A stretch of 64,000 nt of DNA from Schistosoma haematobium (taxonomy: Eukaryota > Platyhelminthes > Trematoda > Strigeidida > Schistosomatidae): the NCBI RefSeq assembly GCF_000699445.3, contig NC_067195.1, forward strand, positions 9,414,287 through 9,478,286. The letters are read 5' to 3'. The notes beneath the pieces are model-generated. The model saw nothing but the letters and a program-made list of their open reading frames with translations. It was not told the origin of the DNA and made no database searches. Both the position numbers and the translations under genes were made by a program. Shown piece by piece: positions 34,746 through 46,112 of the stretch. The stretch's first letter is position 1; each line of letters opens with the position of its first letter.

Positions 34746-35811
34746 CCATCTAAACATCCTGTTTAGTTTGTTAACATCTAAGAGGTTATTTAATTTGCAT
34801 CTTATAACTGACTTGATGAAAAATAGAATGAGGCAAGCTTCCTATCTTGAAAAATAAATTAAACAACAGAAAATAAAAACTGTGGATTAGATAGAACTGC
34901 TACACTGTCTGAGTACACCGCTCAGTTTTTTGTCCCTTACTACTCTATAACAGTGCAATATATTCTCTAAAGGTAGAAGGAAAAGATAGCACCATCTAAG
35001 AGTATGTCTTAGAAGGACTGAGTAACCAGTCTTGAGATTACATATTGAGTGCTAATGAGATTTTGAAAACTAGTGTATGATGTTATGAATCATTATCGAG
35101 TTACTGTGTTTAAACATTTGTTATGCCAAGTCACTACGTATCTCCACAGTGATTGTTAGTTATGTTATAAAACAACTCTAAGATGATAAATAAAAAAGTG
35201 ATATCAGTCCGTAAAGTCAGTGGCTGATAATCTCAGCCAAATTAGTGGCTTGAAACTTTCTGGTTGGCCTAATCCCAACAACAGTGATTCATGAATGAAT
35301 ATCTTAGGTGACATGGACCAGAATTTCTTCAAGTGAAAAAAATAAGTCCATTGTTTATCTTCACCTGGATCTTTAGTTTAATTGTTATTTTGTACTCTTT
35401 AGTCCTTAATCTCGTCCACTATTTTCGAAGTATATTTAATACGCTCACTCTTTTTATCATCATAGACATTAACTGTAAAGGGACGTGTGATCAAACGTTT
35501 TCGTGAAGGTGAAAATACCACGTTTGATTGACTGGTTCAGGTAGTAAAACAATGAATATATTTTAAACATTTGCGAATTCTCAATCAAATTTACTTATGA
35601 CACAGCATACTGATTCGCAAACAATGACTTATTTTCACAATTTACATCACGGACTGATCTTATTTAGACAACAGCTCATAGATTTTCGTAAACTTTGTTC
35701 TGGAGATATTCCATTTCTTCATAACTCCAGTATTTTATATGTGCATTAGCTAATATGAATCATGATATTTAAAAACGATATATTACAATTTAATATAAAA
35801 TAGATAAAGTG

Positions 35812-36050
35812 TGGCTGGCAATGGAATCCAGGACGCGCATTTAGTCCAGTTTTGGACTCATGTACCTGCATCCCAAAATTGAACTTTATTTCGGAACTTG
35901 AATCCAGTGCCGTTTACTTCAAATCCTGTCGCGTTATCCAATTTTATATTGAATTTGTGTATCCACTCACGCAACGAGCATGAGCTTTAACTCAATTTAA
36001 AAACCCACCTGGAATACATATATGCAAATCAAGACTAATCATGTTTCAGT
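35812..36050 (-). mobile_element. Sm-alpha copy with broken hammerhead
   Basis: The reverse complement has gggatgcaggtacatgagtc, caaaactggactaaatgcgc and gtcctggattccattgccag. The ccagctg segment before gag is deleted and GAAA has become UAAA, so the ribozyme is inactive. Further 5' the Sm-alpha body (tcgcgttatccaattttat in the plus direction) remains readable. Confidence 0.75.
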
Positions 36051-36619
36051 TGAAACATCAACAACGCGATAATCCAATCCATTTTAAACAGAGTTATATT
36101 ACAATATCATGTGTTGATTTATTTCTGTCTGTCCGTTTCTTAAAATTTCCAACTTTCAATTATACAGATCAATCAGCAACAGTTATTGATAGAATTAAAC
36201 GGTTAAAATAGTGAATACGAATACTATGAATCGGTGTACTTTTACATGTCGTTTACACAATCACACCATACACCAATACAGGGTAATATAAAATCACATA
36301 ACTTTACAAATGTTAAACTGTTTGAACAAAAGAAAATTAAGTATGTATCCTTATTGATATAAAGAATTTGCAAAAGTTTAAAAATTTGTCATCATATATA
36401 ATTTTCGTAAGTAAGCATAATTGTAAGTTATTATTCAGATAGATTTATAATAAAACACATTAAATAATACTATCTCCTATATTTTCTTATAAATTAAATA
36501 CTTCTTTGGATTCTGTCTACAAGAATATATTCAAAATATTGAGTAAGCTATTATATAGCTGAGAGCTACAAACTGTCGACTGTGAATTAAACAATCTTTT
36601 TAAAAACATAAGAAAATCT

Positions 36620-36742
36620 CGCGGGGTGCGGGGTCGTGGATGCGCACTGATGAGGAGTCCCATATTAGGACGAAACGTCCGTCCAGTGCTTCCAGGTTTT
36701 CCATGGTGGTCTAGCTTCAATTGACTCATGATTCCAATCAAA
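36620..36742 (+). mobile_element. 5'-truncated tRNA-SINE with hammerhead
   Basis: Starts at ctcgcggggtgcggggtcgt (just after the B-box region) and runs through the hammerhead, ccaggttttccatggtggtc and the tail tcaattgactcatgattcca. The minus-strand reading of this repeat gives HHGKPGSTGRTFRP, which explains a spurious open frame there. Confidence 0.82.
36644..36689 (+). ncRNA. Hammerhead ribozyme, C3 mutated
   Basis: Stem I GCACUG/CAGUGC is perfect. Stem II is GUCC/GGAC, GAAA is intact, and the GUC cleavage site is intact. The first base of the catalytic strand is A (AUGAGGA rather than CUGAGGA). C3 is normally required, so activity is probably lost. Confidence 0.72.
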
Positions 36743-37664
36743 AACTTAACAATCTCCAAAACACCTAAACTGATAAATACTATACACATATACTTTCTAT
36801 ACATTTCCAAAATATAAGGAATCACATTTAAATACATTCACTTGTTAAATAGTATAATGACTTGATTCAATACAATTTTTCTCACTTTAATCTAGAATAA
36901 GGTCAGTCAACAGTTAAAAAAAAATTATTTCGTTTGTAATTATAAATGCAAAGTTCTTAATTTCCTTTACTAACCACTTAATTAATTTTAAGTTTATACC
37001 ATCACTACAAGTAACACTCTTATACATCTACTAATTATATACAATACTTTATTCATTTGTTAATAACTAAGTACAACGTTTATACTACTGATTACATCTT
37101 AGTTTTGTTATTATATATTTGTGCAAATAGTCAATTTTCCTACTTAACAAAAAGCATAAAATCACATAATGATTACCTTGGTATTTCCAGTAAAAAAAAA
37201 ACCAGTTTACCTACGGTTGAAAAATATAATCAACACTGAAGATATTATTAACAGAATTTTCGATAGTGAATGTATCTGATATGGATTAAAATAAAAGTAT
37301 TATGATTCTGTGATCATAACGTTCCAATTACATAAAATGTAATATGAATATTCATGGAAAGGAATATGTAAGTAAGTATTCACTTAAATTTACTAAGATA
37401 AAAACATAATGATTATTTGACGTTTACAATAAACTGTGTATTAAAATTAAGTAGATGGAAAAAACAATTTTTTCATAAGTGAAATGCAGTTGTACATAAT
37501 AACAGTAAACTTTATTATTCATTATTTCAAGTAAAAAAAAATCACTTTAAAAAATGTTAATCATATCAGTTACCAATCTGTCAGTACTAACTTTTTCCCA
37601 TAAATTTTGACTATAACTTTATTAATAGATTGCATTTACCACAAAATGATCTCAGTTAAAATAC

Positions 37665-37880
37665 GATTGGAAAACATGGAGTACTGGATACCTATTTCGT
37701 CCTAGTATGAGACTATTCTCCAATGCACACACACACACCATAAAACCTACAAACTAAGCTGTTATTATTAAAACCCTTTCAATTGAACTATACAAGTCGG
37801 CTTACTGGTGATTTCTCTCAAGACATTCCCGAAGTTCCAGTGAGAAGTCGTAACTATTATTCAGACATTTCGGGATTGAA
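37665..37880 (-). mobile_element. SINE relic
   Basis: Antisense order: attggaaaacatggagtact, ctatttcgtcctagtatgag, actattctccaatgcacaca, and later gaagttccagtgagaagtcg. The core box is damaged (CUCCAAU side) and the tRNA head is unreadable. Confidence 0.55.
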
Positions 37881-38029
37881 GCGATTGTCAGCAACAGAAT
37901 TCTACGGCCCTTAGTCTATATCAAAGTTAACTGGAATTATATAATTATCAATGGACACCGACTAAGTGGTTCTAATTATTAAATGTCCACTGTAAAACTT
38001 AAAAATCTTAATTCATTTATCTAACGGGT

Positions 38030-38105
38030 TCATGGAGAAGTCCCATACATGTATAAAAATTCTGCTGAATGCTTCCTGGTTCTAAACACGATCAAAAATG
38101 CAATT
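38030..38105 (+). mobile_element. SINE scrap
   Basis: gttcatggagaagtcccata, atgcttcctggttct and acacgatcaaaaatgcaatt follow the order of the SINE body and tail. Very decayed. Confidence 0.35.
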
Positions 38106-39299
38106 CAACCGTAATAAATACACAATACAAATCCCTTCAAAGCAACTTCAGCTGAGCGTTTATTCTACTGTACTCTGTAACAACTTAGTCTACAGCCCTT
38201 CTAGGGTTACGGATGATCCCAAGCCTGGATAAAATAGAAGAATTTAGGAAAGGGTTAGCAACCTCATCTTGTAGAAGAAAAACCTGGTCAAACAAAGCTA
38301 ACATTAAAGGCTATTGTTAAATATTTAACTTGCTTTGAAATAGAAATAACCAAAGCACAACTGACCTCCCTTCAACAGGCATATTAACTCTGATATGATA
38401 AAGTGTATAAGGGCTAATGTTTATTTGTCAAACTAGTCAGAATATAGGATTTAGGAATACATGTCACGGTCAACATAAGTAAAACTGGAATATATATTTT
38501 TGGTTTTTTTCTGAATTAAAAAATTTTTTATTCAAAAACAGCTAACTATCGTAACCATCTTTAAAACCTATTCAAAGAGATTGTAGGTATCATTATCAAG
38601 GTTTGACTTGATAATTTCGAATAAATTGAGCATTGGGTAGATTCTTATAAATATATTAATCTATTTAAAAAGAATTTCGTAAAAACACAAATTGTGTGCA
38701 TATGCATTTTTTAAGTAACGATATCCCGATGCATAAAAACACTTTCTGTTCCAAGGACAATGCAGTAGCGGTTATATTCAACAAATATTGACAAGTTCAT
38801 TTAAACTCTGACAGGTTCTTTTTATATCTCTTATGCATGTCTAAACGAAAAACAATGACCAATGTAAATTTTGACGGTTAATTCCACGAATAATTAATTT
38901 AAAGTATTATGTAACCGATCTCAATTTTATCACATTAATTAGGAAATTTGAACATAGACGAAAATCAAAACTGTAAAAAGGTAAAAAAGATTGCATCATA
39001 AATTTCATAATAAGAATGTCCCTCATAAGTCGTATAATTGATATGAATAACTCTCCATATCATTTGATTGCTAAATAGTTAGCTGAAATTTTAAAACCCG
39101 TCAGAAATCACATCAATCGATACAACTTTATTTATTTGATTTTGTCAACTCAATCAGAAATATCAATGTATATAATCAAAGAAATGATGTCATTCAATGT
39201 CACCTCTCTCTACATATGTTCCACTAATTGAAACTATATGCTTTTTATATGACAACACTGAAAATAAAAACTTTGATATTTGCATCCCAAAACATTGTC

Positions 39300-40440
39300 T
39301 AAAAGAATAATAATTGAGCTATTTCATTTATATAAGCGATATGTGGATGATATCTTCATTAATTGCAAAGAGGATATGAACTTTAATGAAATTTGGATTA
39401 ATTCAATTAATGTCATTATTCACTGCAATTCACATTCGAAGTAGAAGCGAACGAGGAATTTCATTTACTCCGTGTCCGGTTGAAAAGAAGGTCAGATGGT
39501 TTCTCACAGAAATCCGTGTATAAACAACCGACCTAGAACGGTCAGTATACGAATTCCCATAACTGGGTCCAATTGAGTAGAAAGAGAAACTTGATTCCCT
39601 TTTTATTCTCAAGGACAGGCGAACACTTTCTAATGACATTATAAATAATGAACTACTTCAACTTCAGCATATACTCCTCAGAAATGGCTATTGATTTAAT
39701 GATAGAAACTTAATACCAAGACAATATCCTACAAAAGTTCCCATAGTTTAAAAGAAAACTATTTTGAATATCAAAATTAGAGGAGATACGGCTGCCAAAC
39801 TCTTAAATAAATACATTCCAAAATCCATGAATGAAACCTTTTATTGAACCAACCTTCGTATTTCCTCAAACCAGCCTATTATTCAAGGATATGTTAAGGA
39901 TAAAATTCCGGTTTAAACCACAGCGATAAACATCTATAACTTCATCATCAGGCTCTACAGTTATAAGTCCATTATTATGATATTTTACAAAGGCTAAAAT
40001 AAGACATGTTTTAATGAGTTTGACAATGTTATATGTTAAAAATGGTGAACGTTTGCATCTATTAAAACGATGAAGTTATAGAAAACAACTGTTCGCTCAA
40101 ATATTCATTTTTTGAATATTCTATGAGGATTTTTAAACTGCCAAACATCTATAAATTTACTTGCTGTTCTGAGACAGATTACACTGACCACACAAACCAA
40201 TCAATTTCCAAACGCATTTTAGAACATTACCCGGAGTGAATGTCAAAAAGTTACAGGAGCACTTGATCAAATCTGGACACGTCACTCTGAAGGAGTCTCC
40301 CTCAAAATAATCTATACAATCAAGGAAACTGGATTGAATGGATGCCAAATCAAAAACTTACGCACTGCTGAGGCGTTGGTGATCCACCAATATAAGCCCG
40401 AAATGTGCATGAGACCTCTCATCCTTCCTTGACACTGATT
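39300..40440 (+). pseudogene. Penelope-like element A: RT C-terminal part and GIY-YIG domain
   Basis: Conceptual reading gives LYKRYVDDIFINCKED with the RT catalytic YVDD intact at 39340-39351. Next come a KRTILNIKIRGDTAAKLLNKY stretch near 39750-39810 and IYKFTCCSETDYTDHTNQ, KRILEHYPE near 40149-40240, the start of the GIY-YIG endonuclease typical of Penelope-like elements. TAEALVIHQYKPEMCMRPL ends the domain near 40430. Several stops and frameshifts are present, so it is dead. The conserved order RT then GIY-YIG identifies the class. The 5' RT half is missing. Its GIY-YIG region differs clearly from that of the copy at 44.9 kb, so this is a second PLE family. Confidence 0.82.
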
Positions 40441-40734
40441 CCTTTCTGCTCTATATCTTGGTCTTGTTTTTTAAAGTATTGTTTTGTGATTTAAAACCGT
40501 AATCATTTATTTTTATCCCCTAACAATTTCTCAAGATTATTGTTCGATTGTTATTATGACCTTTACATTTTTCTTCTTTTCATATCTGTTAAATGGACAA
40601 TTATCTCTCATAATTCTGACCGATAAATTACTTCTTCCCTCCTATTCTTCTTTAACCCCCTGATTATTACGCAATCTCGTTTGATATTTGAAATCTAGAA
40701 TCACGTCGTGATCCTGTTTTTTCTATATGGTTAC

Positions 40735-42390
40735 CAAACAACCAGTTAAAAGATTTGCATCTAATGGATGAGCAAAAGAAGGCTGGTTTAAATCAACGTT
40801 AGCTGACATTATCAACCAATATTTCGTTTCACTGGCATTAAAGTCTAATATTCTATCCAAAGAACACCTGATAGCTTTGATAAACATGAAACAAAATGAT
40901 GAGGTAATGATCCTACGACCAGTTGAAGGCTTGAGTATCATCCAAACGAACACAGATGGTTACATCACTAGGCTGAAGTCAATGCTAGACGACTAACAGT
41001 AATTTAAGGCAGACAATTCCAACAAGGATTTAAATGACTCAACAGAAAAACGAATAAAATAGAACGCTTAGAGAACCTCTAAAAAAGAAAATGGATACTA
41101 ATTATACTTAAAATGATCTAAGACCTCACGGTTCATGTCTGCCTTATATGCATTTTCTACCTAAGGTGTATAAACATGATTTCCCCCTTAAACCTATCCT
41201 GTCAATTCACTGTATCACAAAGTTGCACCCTGGCTATCAGATAAACCTGAACCAGTCCGTCAGAGACTAACAACATATGCGTTAAGAGGTTCATTCAAAT
41301 GACGACAGACTGAATCTTATAAATGTTGCCTGTAAGTCCATGGTTTCCTTTGATGTAACATCCTTGTTGACCAAAATATTAATTCTAGGAACTATTGATA
41401 CAAATTGTAAGAATTCTGACCTCCTGCCTCTCAGAATAAAAAAACTACTACTTATATGCACAAAACACGTTTAATTATAGTCTAATAATATCACACACCA
41501 TCAAAGTGACGGTGTAGCAATAGAAGTCTATTAGGTTCAATTATGGCAGATGCTTTCACGGGCTATCTTGAAAACACGGAGCTTAAACAAGTGCTTAGAG
41601 AAATGACGGGATACTCCAAATATGTCGATTATCTGAAGCAGTCAACACCATACGATCCACCTGTTAGAACTCTTTAACTATGCTTATCCCAATATGCAAT
41701 TTACTATGAAACACGAACAGAATGATATGTTCCACTTTCTTGATATTGCCATAAAACGGAGGGGAAACGGGACATTTCAAAATTCGGTTTATCGAAAAAG
41801 TACTTAGAATAGTCTTTGCATGAATTTCAGTAGTTTTTGTTCGACAAGAAAGAATTGGTCAAGAAATTACTTTATAGGGTATAAAGCATATGTACCACTG
41901 ACAAACTAGAAGATTCGATGAAAGTGAAAAAGTGTCTAACAGACAATTGCTACCCACAGAAATTCACCCAAAAGTTTTAAAAATCTAAAGAGAAAAAGAC
42001 ATGTTGCTGAAGCCATCAATAAAGCTGAACTGAAAAGGGAATGACGTCGCAAGTTCAATTAGCAGGAGAGTTAACACTATATTAGCCAGAACATACCTAG
42101 CAGTTAAACTATTAATGCTGTATAAAACATGATTAATAACGCACTCAAGCACTCTTGTTACAATCAATGTTGTAGAATGTTATTTTATATAAGGTATCTA
42201 TATGTATATAATATTTCATTCAGTCGATTATATTTATTTACACCCTTGCTATATTATACTGATGTGTCTTTGAAGTGAATTTCGATTAAAATCTTTCGTA
42301 AAAGTAATTTAAACCCATTTTGTTATTATGATTTTTAAATACTACATGTTGTAAGCATCTGACGTAAAATGAACGAAATAAAAAGGATTC
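40735..42390 (+). pseudogene. Penelope-like element B: RT domain and 3' end
   Basis: It starts in the N-terminal part (KEHLIALINMKQNDEVMI near 40860-40910, then YITRLKSMLDD). It continues through PVNSLYHKVAPWLSDKPEP, VRQRLTTYALRGSFK, MADAFTGYLENTELKQVL and GYSKYVDY at about 41605-41632. The second catalytic aspartate of YVDD is lost here. HEQNDMFHFLDIAIKRRGNG follows near 41710-41770. No GIY-YIG coding is recognisable after about 42030. The end (42220-42390) shares cacccttgctata and taatttaaaccca with the PLE at 44.2-45.6 kb, so the two belong to one family. Many stops and frameshifts. Confidence 0.85.
42340..42390 (+). ncRNA. Decayed PLE pLTR hammerhead-like motif
   Basis: gtaagcatctgacgtaaaat followed by gaacgaaataaaa matches in order the pLTR motif of the better copy at 44200 (CUGACGA, about 8 bases, GAAA). 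The A9 position is T, so the core is broken. PLE pLTRs are known to carry hammerhead motifs. Confidence 0.45.
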
Positions 42391-43744
42391 GTGCTATTCT
42401 GCTCAAATGCTGAGAATATGATTTACAACGAAGGAACGATAGAATAGAGACTAAAATGATCTAGATAGAACCTCACAAATAATTATCATATGTACCGATA
42501 CTGAGTTAGAAAGTCAACATAAACGGAAATATGATAAAATATAAAATCTGGAAATAAACGGAAGGTGGAAGAATATGCAGAGTGTAGAATCCGTTTAAAA
42601 TTTAGAAGCTAGAAGTGGTTGAGTATGAGTTTACTTAGGTTCGAACAATTTTAAACAGAATATCTAACTACCAAAATTTTAAGTTAGATGATCTTCAAAC
42701 GATATGATAAAAGAATTGACTTTCTTTTCTACTTTTAATCTGTCATATGATTTTTACCGCTAACACGAGTTATATATATCCAGGGAATACAAATCAATTA
42801 TCAAGTATATTTTCCCTATTTTCTAGAAATATGAGCCAAACCTGGTTTAGTTTATACCTCACTATGCAACTGTAAACAAATGATATTTTGTTGACGTACT
42901 CGACCATTATATTCCATATGACATAATAGCACACTTTAGAATAAAAAATGTACACACTGTCTCAATCATGATGCTTTTAAATAACATTTCAAATGAAGTG
43001 CGAAAAACCAGAATCTTTAGGTTTTTTTTCACGTTACTTTCATGATTGTCTGAATGACCCATTAGCTTTTTTTAAAAAACAAATTATTTCTTCGTCAATA
43101 AATAGTAGCTCTGACCTTGTAAGTTAATTCAACTTAACATTGATTCGTGTAGTAATTAGCCATTTAGTTTAATTGTTGTTTTCGTTTTCGGTTTCATTAT
43201 CTATACGCAACTTGACAACATGGTATATATCTATGCATATTTCAGATGAAAAATATATGTAAATGATTTTTTTAAACTACTTTTTCATAAGTACTTACAA
43301 TTCACTATATGGTTAAAACAAAAGCATTTCAATTTATTGTTTTAAAAATGGTAAATGTAAAAATGTTAACCAAGAGAAAAACAAGTGACAAGACATACTT
43401 AATCTGTTTTATTTTTGTGGTTTTTCTTCCCTCATAAAACCACATGTATAAATATATAATTATACTGTGCCACTTATTCTCTTAATGAATTTTTTCCACT
43501 TCATTTGTATTCCCGTTTTTTGTTTAAAAAAAACACTTCACTTATTCACGATGACAAGTTAACAGTGACCTTTATTTTGTCAGTTAATAACATTGTGCAT
43601 TTACATTGTATGTAGTATGTTTGTTGAAAAAGTAAGTAGAGTAAAAATAATAACAATAGACTTTTCTCTTCTTTTTACCACTTAAGTATTAACTAAATTG
43701 TCATATACTACTAATAAGCTAGTTGCATTATTGAAGGAACTGTC

Positions 43745-43762
43745 GAGAGAGAGAGAGAGAGA
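43745..43762. repeat. (GA)9 microsatellite
   Basis: About nine GA units. Confidence 0.85.
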
Positions 43763-44194
43763 CAGGTTATTTTAACTAATCGACCCTTCTTTTTTGTTTC
43801 ATTGTCATATTGTACAAAACTTTTTTGGAAAGTTAGTAAATGAACCCAAAAAAAGATTTATAAATCTTCAAATCAATGAGAAATGCAGAAGAAAGAAAAA
43901 GCCAATGTTAATGATAACAAATTTGTACAAAACTGAATATTTCGATTGGATTATTTACAAGATTGTGTATATTTTTTAAGTTATAGAATTTGTAAATTCG
44001 TTTAAAAGTTAAACATAATAAATAACTTCAGTAATTAGGTAGTGTATATTTTATTCAAATTTAATTAAATCTAATGGTTATATCATCGAATATGAATTAA
44101 AATAACTGTAACTCAATAATTCAGTAATATATTCATTCCATTTATCATTTTGAAAAGAGCAAGAACAAAGATTCTATCAGAATAGCATGAATTC

Positions 44195-44265
44195 ATTTTC
44201 ATTTCGTTGGTTCTCGTCAGCTGCTTACAACCTGTGATATTTAAAATTATAATCACATAATGGGT
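44195..44265 (-). ncRNA. PLE pLTR hammerhead-like motif
   Basis: On the minus strand: gtaagcag, CUGACGA, GAACCAAC, GAAA, then ugaaaaugaauucaug. The two catalytic boxes are perfect and 8 nt apart. The stem II segment pairs only at its base (G with C), so it would be a minimal hammerhead like those reported for Penelope-like pLTRs. I cannot confirm the fold by eye. Confidence 0.5.
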
Positions 44266-44382
44266 TTAAATTAATTATATGAAAGAGTTTGGTTGGAAGT
44301 TATATTGAAGACATATTCGTATAGTATAGCAAGGGTGTAAATAGAATTAATAGACTGAATATTGTAAATATATACCTTATGT

Positions 44383-44718
44383 TCAGAAGGGGTTTGTGGA
44401 GATCTTAGAAATTTTCACAGATTGAAATCATAAGTCAGTTGTGAGATATCAGCTCACTGAAGACAATGATGGATATGTCTCTCAATTTTGTGGATTGGTT
44501 GAAGTTAGACATTAACACCGTTGGATGACAGCTCAGTGGTCTAATGGTTAAGTGCTCGCTTGCGAAACTGATAGGTCCTGGGTTCGGATCCCGCGGGGTG
44601 CGGGATCGTGGATGCGCACTGCTGTGGAGTCCCATACTATGACGAAACGGCCGTCCAGTGCTTCCAGGTTTTCCATGGTGGGCTAGATTCAACTGACTCA
44701 TGATTTCAATCTATGAAA
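44383..44718 (+). mobile_element. Full tRNA-SINE/hammerhead inserted in the PLE, with 13-bp duplication
   Basis: The left end is a short inverted piece (cagaaggggtttgtggag to cagattgaaatcataagtca). The plus-oriented unit follows: gtctctcaattttgtggatt, gaagttagacattaacaccg, an A-box-like gctcagtggtctaatgg (44531-44547), a B box ggttcggatcc (44581-44591), the hammerhead (44616-44661), ccaggttttccatggtgg and ctgactcatgatttcaatct. Flanks are atataccttatgt (44370-44382) and atatactttatgt (44719-44731), 12 of 13 identical, a clear target-site duplication. The Pol III boxes are the known type 2 promoter of tRNA-derived SINEs. Confidence 0.88.
44616..44661 (+). ncRNA. Hammerhead ribozyme, A6 mutated (SINE in PLE)
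   Basis: Stem I GCACUG/CAGUGC is perfect, and GAAA and the GUC site are intact. The catalytic strand reads CUGUGGA (A6 changed to U), and the stem II 3' strand is UGAC instead of GGAC, breaking its top pair. The identical pair of changes is found in the copy at 45874-45919. Probably inactive. Confidence 0.75.
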
Positions 44719-44924
44719 ATATACTTTATGTGACAACAGATCAAGCGGCTAGAAACAAGTGATTACATAATGAATAAATATTGATGAGAATATAGTGAGT
44801 AGAGCCCAGTCGACAAAACAGGATTATTAATTTGGAAGATAGTTGAAATAAAACTCAATGATGTAATAAGTATGAAAAATAGTTTAATGAAAAAAAGTTT
44901 TAACGTGCAGCGAAAGAGTACTTG

Positions 44925-45478
44925 TCACCAAGGCAAGGAAAGGTTAATAATCGTCTCCGTTTGAACACATAGGTCAGGTTTTTGACGCATGATGGCAACG
45001 ACTTCAGCAAACTTCAGAAGACTGAAGTTTGGCTGCTCACTAATCACCTTAAACGATTGCAAGGTATCTACCTGATGTCCTGTATCAAGGAGATGTTTAG
45101 TGATTGCATTATTTAAAGTCCTTCTTTTCCTTGTTCTGAGACTTTTTGGAACATGTTCAAAAGATATGCCCTCCTTTCTGTTCGGCCAATGTAGCTGCCT
45201 TCTCAGGTACACGTAAATTTATAAATACAGTTGGCGGTAGCATGAAAGGGGTGCTTGTCGACATTTGATAGAGTTACTGAGCATGTTGTTTTATAGAGAA
45301 TTAAAAGTTTAACCGCCGGATAAGTTCTGGCTGGCGTAGTATTCAGTCTCCTGTTGAATATGTGTGCGACATCATCACCTTTGAAGTTAACATTTATAGA
45401 TACTGGCTTTTTATTGACCGTAACTATTTCCGTCTTGGTTTTTTTGAGCTTTTTATATTTGATAATAAACTCTTTCAT
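44925..45478 (-). pseudogene. PLE GIY-YIG endonuclease end, disrupted
   Basis: The minus strand starts with MKEFIIKYKKLKKTKTEI and reads FKGDDVAHIFNRRLNTTPA, then ANCIYKFTCT, an in-frame TGA, and EGSYIGRTERR. The IYKFTC and YIGRTERR blocks are the GIY and YIG strands of the endonuclease. A frameshift near 45170 moves on to FEHVPKSLRTRKRRTLNNAI, TKHLLDTGHQVD, AEVVAIMRQKPDLCVQTE and INLSLPW, the known C-terminal pattern of Penelope-like proteins. Only one stop and one frameshift break it, so it is a fairly young copy. GIY-YIG nicks target DNA during retrotransposition. Confidence 0.85.
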
Positions 45479-45560
45479 GTAAGTAATTTAAACCCATTAT
45501 ATAATTATAATTTTAAATATCACAGGTTGTAAGCAGCTGACGTGAACCTACGAAATAAAA
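45466..45560 (+). repeat. Inverted pLTR segment at the PLE 5' edge
   Basis: aagtaatttaaacccatta, tttaaatatcacaggttgta, agcagctgacgtgaac and ctacgaaataaaaca match the reverse complement of 44195-44275. The hammerhead-like core reads CUGACGU, so A9 is mutated here but not in the 44.2-kb end. Confidence 0.75.
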
Positions 45561-45873
45561 CATATTCATTCATTAGATGATGAATTACGTCTTTCCAGTT
45601 GACTAAAGGTTTAATGGATGAAGCTGAATCAAAAGACCCAAAGGATGAGCATTAACTTTCAGTATTCTTTTTAGTTTAGGAAGTCTAATAAGCATAAACT
45701 TGATATTAATCTTTTTTAGAAAATACTGAAACTTTAGATCAAGCATTTTAGTTGGATTTTTAAAAACTTGATGTGATTCATCATTATCAGAAGGGGTTTT
45801 GTGGAGATTGTTATAAGTTCAATAGTTGAAATCATGAGTCAATTGAATCTAGACTAACATTAAAAACCTGGAA

Positions 45874-45919
45874 GCACTGGACGGCCGTTTCGTCATAGTA
45901 TGGGACTCCACAGCAGTGC
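45874..45919 (-). ncRNA. Hammerhead ribozyme, A6 mutated
   Basis: Minus strand: perfect GCACUG/CAGUGC stem I and an intact GAAA and GUC site, but CUGUGGA and a UGAC stem II strand. These are the same two substitutions as in 44616-44661. Sense to the arrestin transcript in intron 1, but the A6 change should abolish activity. Confidence 0.75.
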
Positions 45920-46054
45920 GCATCCACGATCCCGCACCCCGCGGGATCCGAACCCAGGACCTATCAGTTTCGCAAGCGAGCACTTAACCACTAGACCACT
46001 GAGCAGGCCGTCATCCAACAGTGTTAATGTCTAGCTTCAAAATCTCGCGGGGGC

Positions 46055-46112
46055 GGGATCATGGCTGTGCGCCACTGAGGAATCCCACAATGGGACGAAA
46101 CGGCCGTCCAGT
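46055..46112 (+). ncRNA. Hammerhead-like core in truncated SINE arm
   Basis: CUGAGGA is present, followed by AUCCC, ACAAU, GGGAC, GAAA, CGGCCG, UC and CAGUGA. A two-base deletion just before the core removes proper stem I pairing, and the base pair next to the core in stem II is A/C. Weak or no activity expected. Confidence 0.55.

Larger units (their letters stand above)
44190..45565 (-). mobile_element. Penelope-like element C with inverted pLTR ends, split by a SINE
   Basis: A minus-strand PLE remnant. Coding for the GIY-YIG end lies at 44925-45478, 3' untranslated sequence at 44732-44924, a SINE insertion at 44383-44718, and pLTR sequence at about 44195-44370. At 45466-45560 a pLTR segment reappears in the opposite orientation, so the two outer ends are inverted repeats of about 90 bases (both contain ttaaacccatta and gtaagcagctgacg or their complement). 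PLEs are known for direct and inverted pLTR arrangements. The RT domain is absent; the copy is 5'-truncated. Confidence 0.8.

Noticed and set aside
39430..40953. Minus-strand open frames within the PLE cluster
   Set aside because: Shadows of plus-strand PLE reverse transcriptase and GIY-YIG coding.
44529..44600. tRNA gene
   Set aside because: A and B boxes are present but acceptor and anticodon stems do not fold as a functional tRNA; it is the head of a tRNA-derived SINE.
44435..44701. Open frames reading HHGKPGSTGRPFRP-like peptides (also at 11580-12159 and 36517-36837)
   Set aside because: They are antisense translations of the SINE tail and ribozyme region, repeated wherever the SINE occurs; not protein genes.
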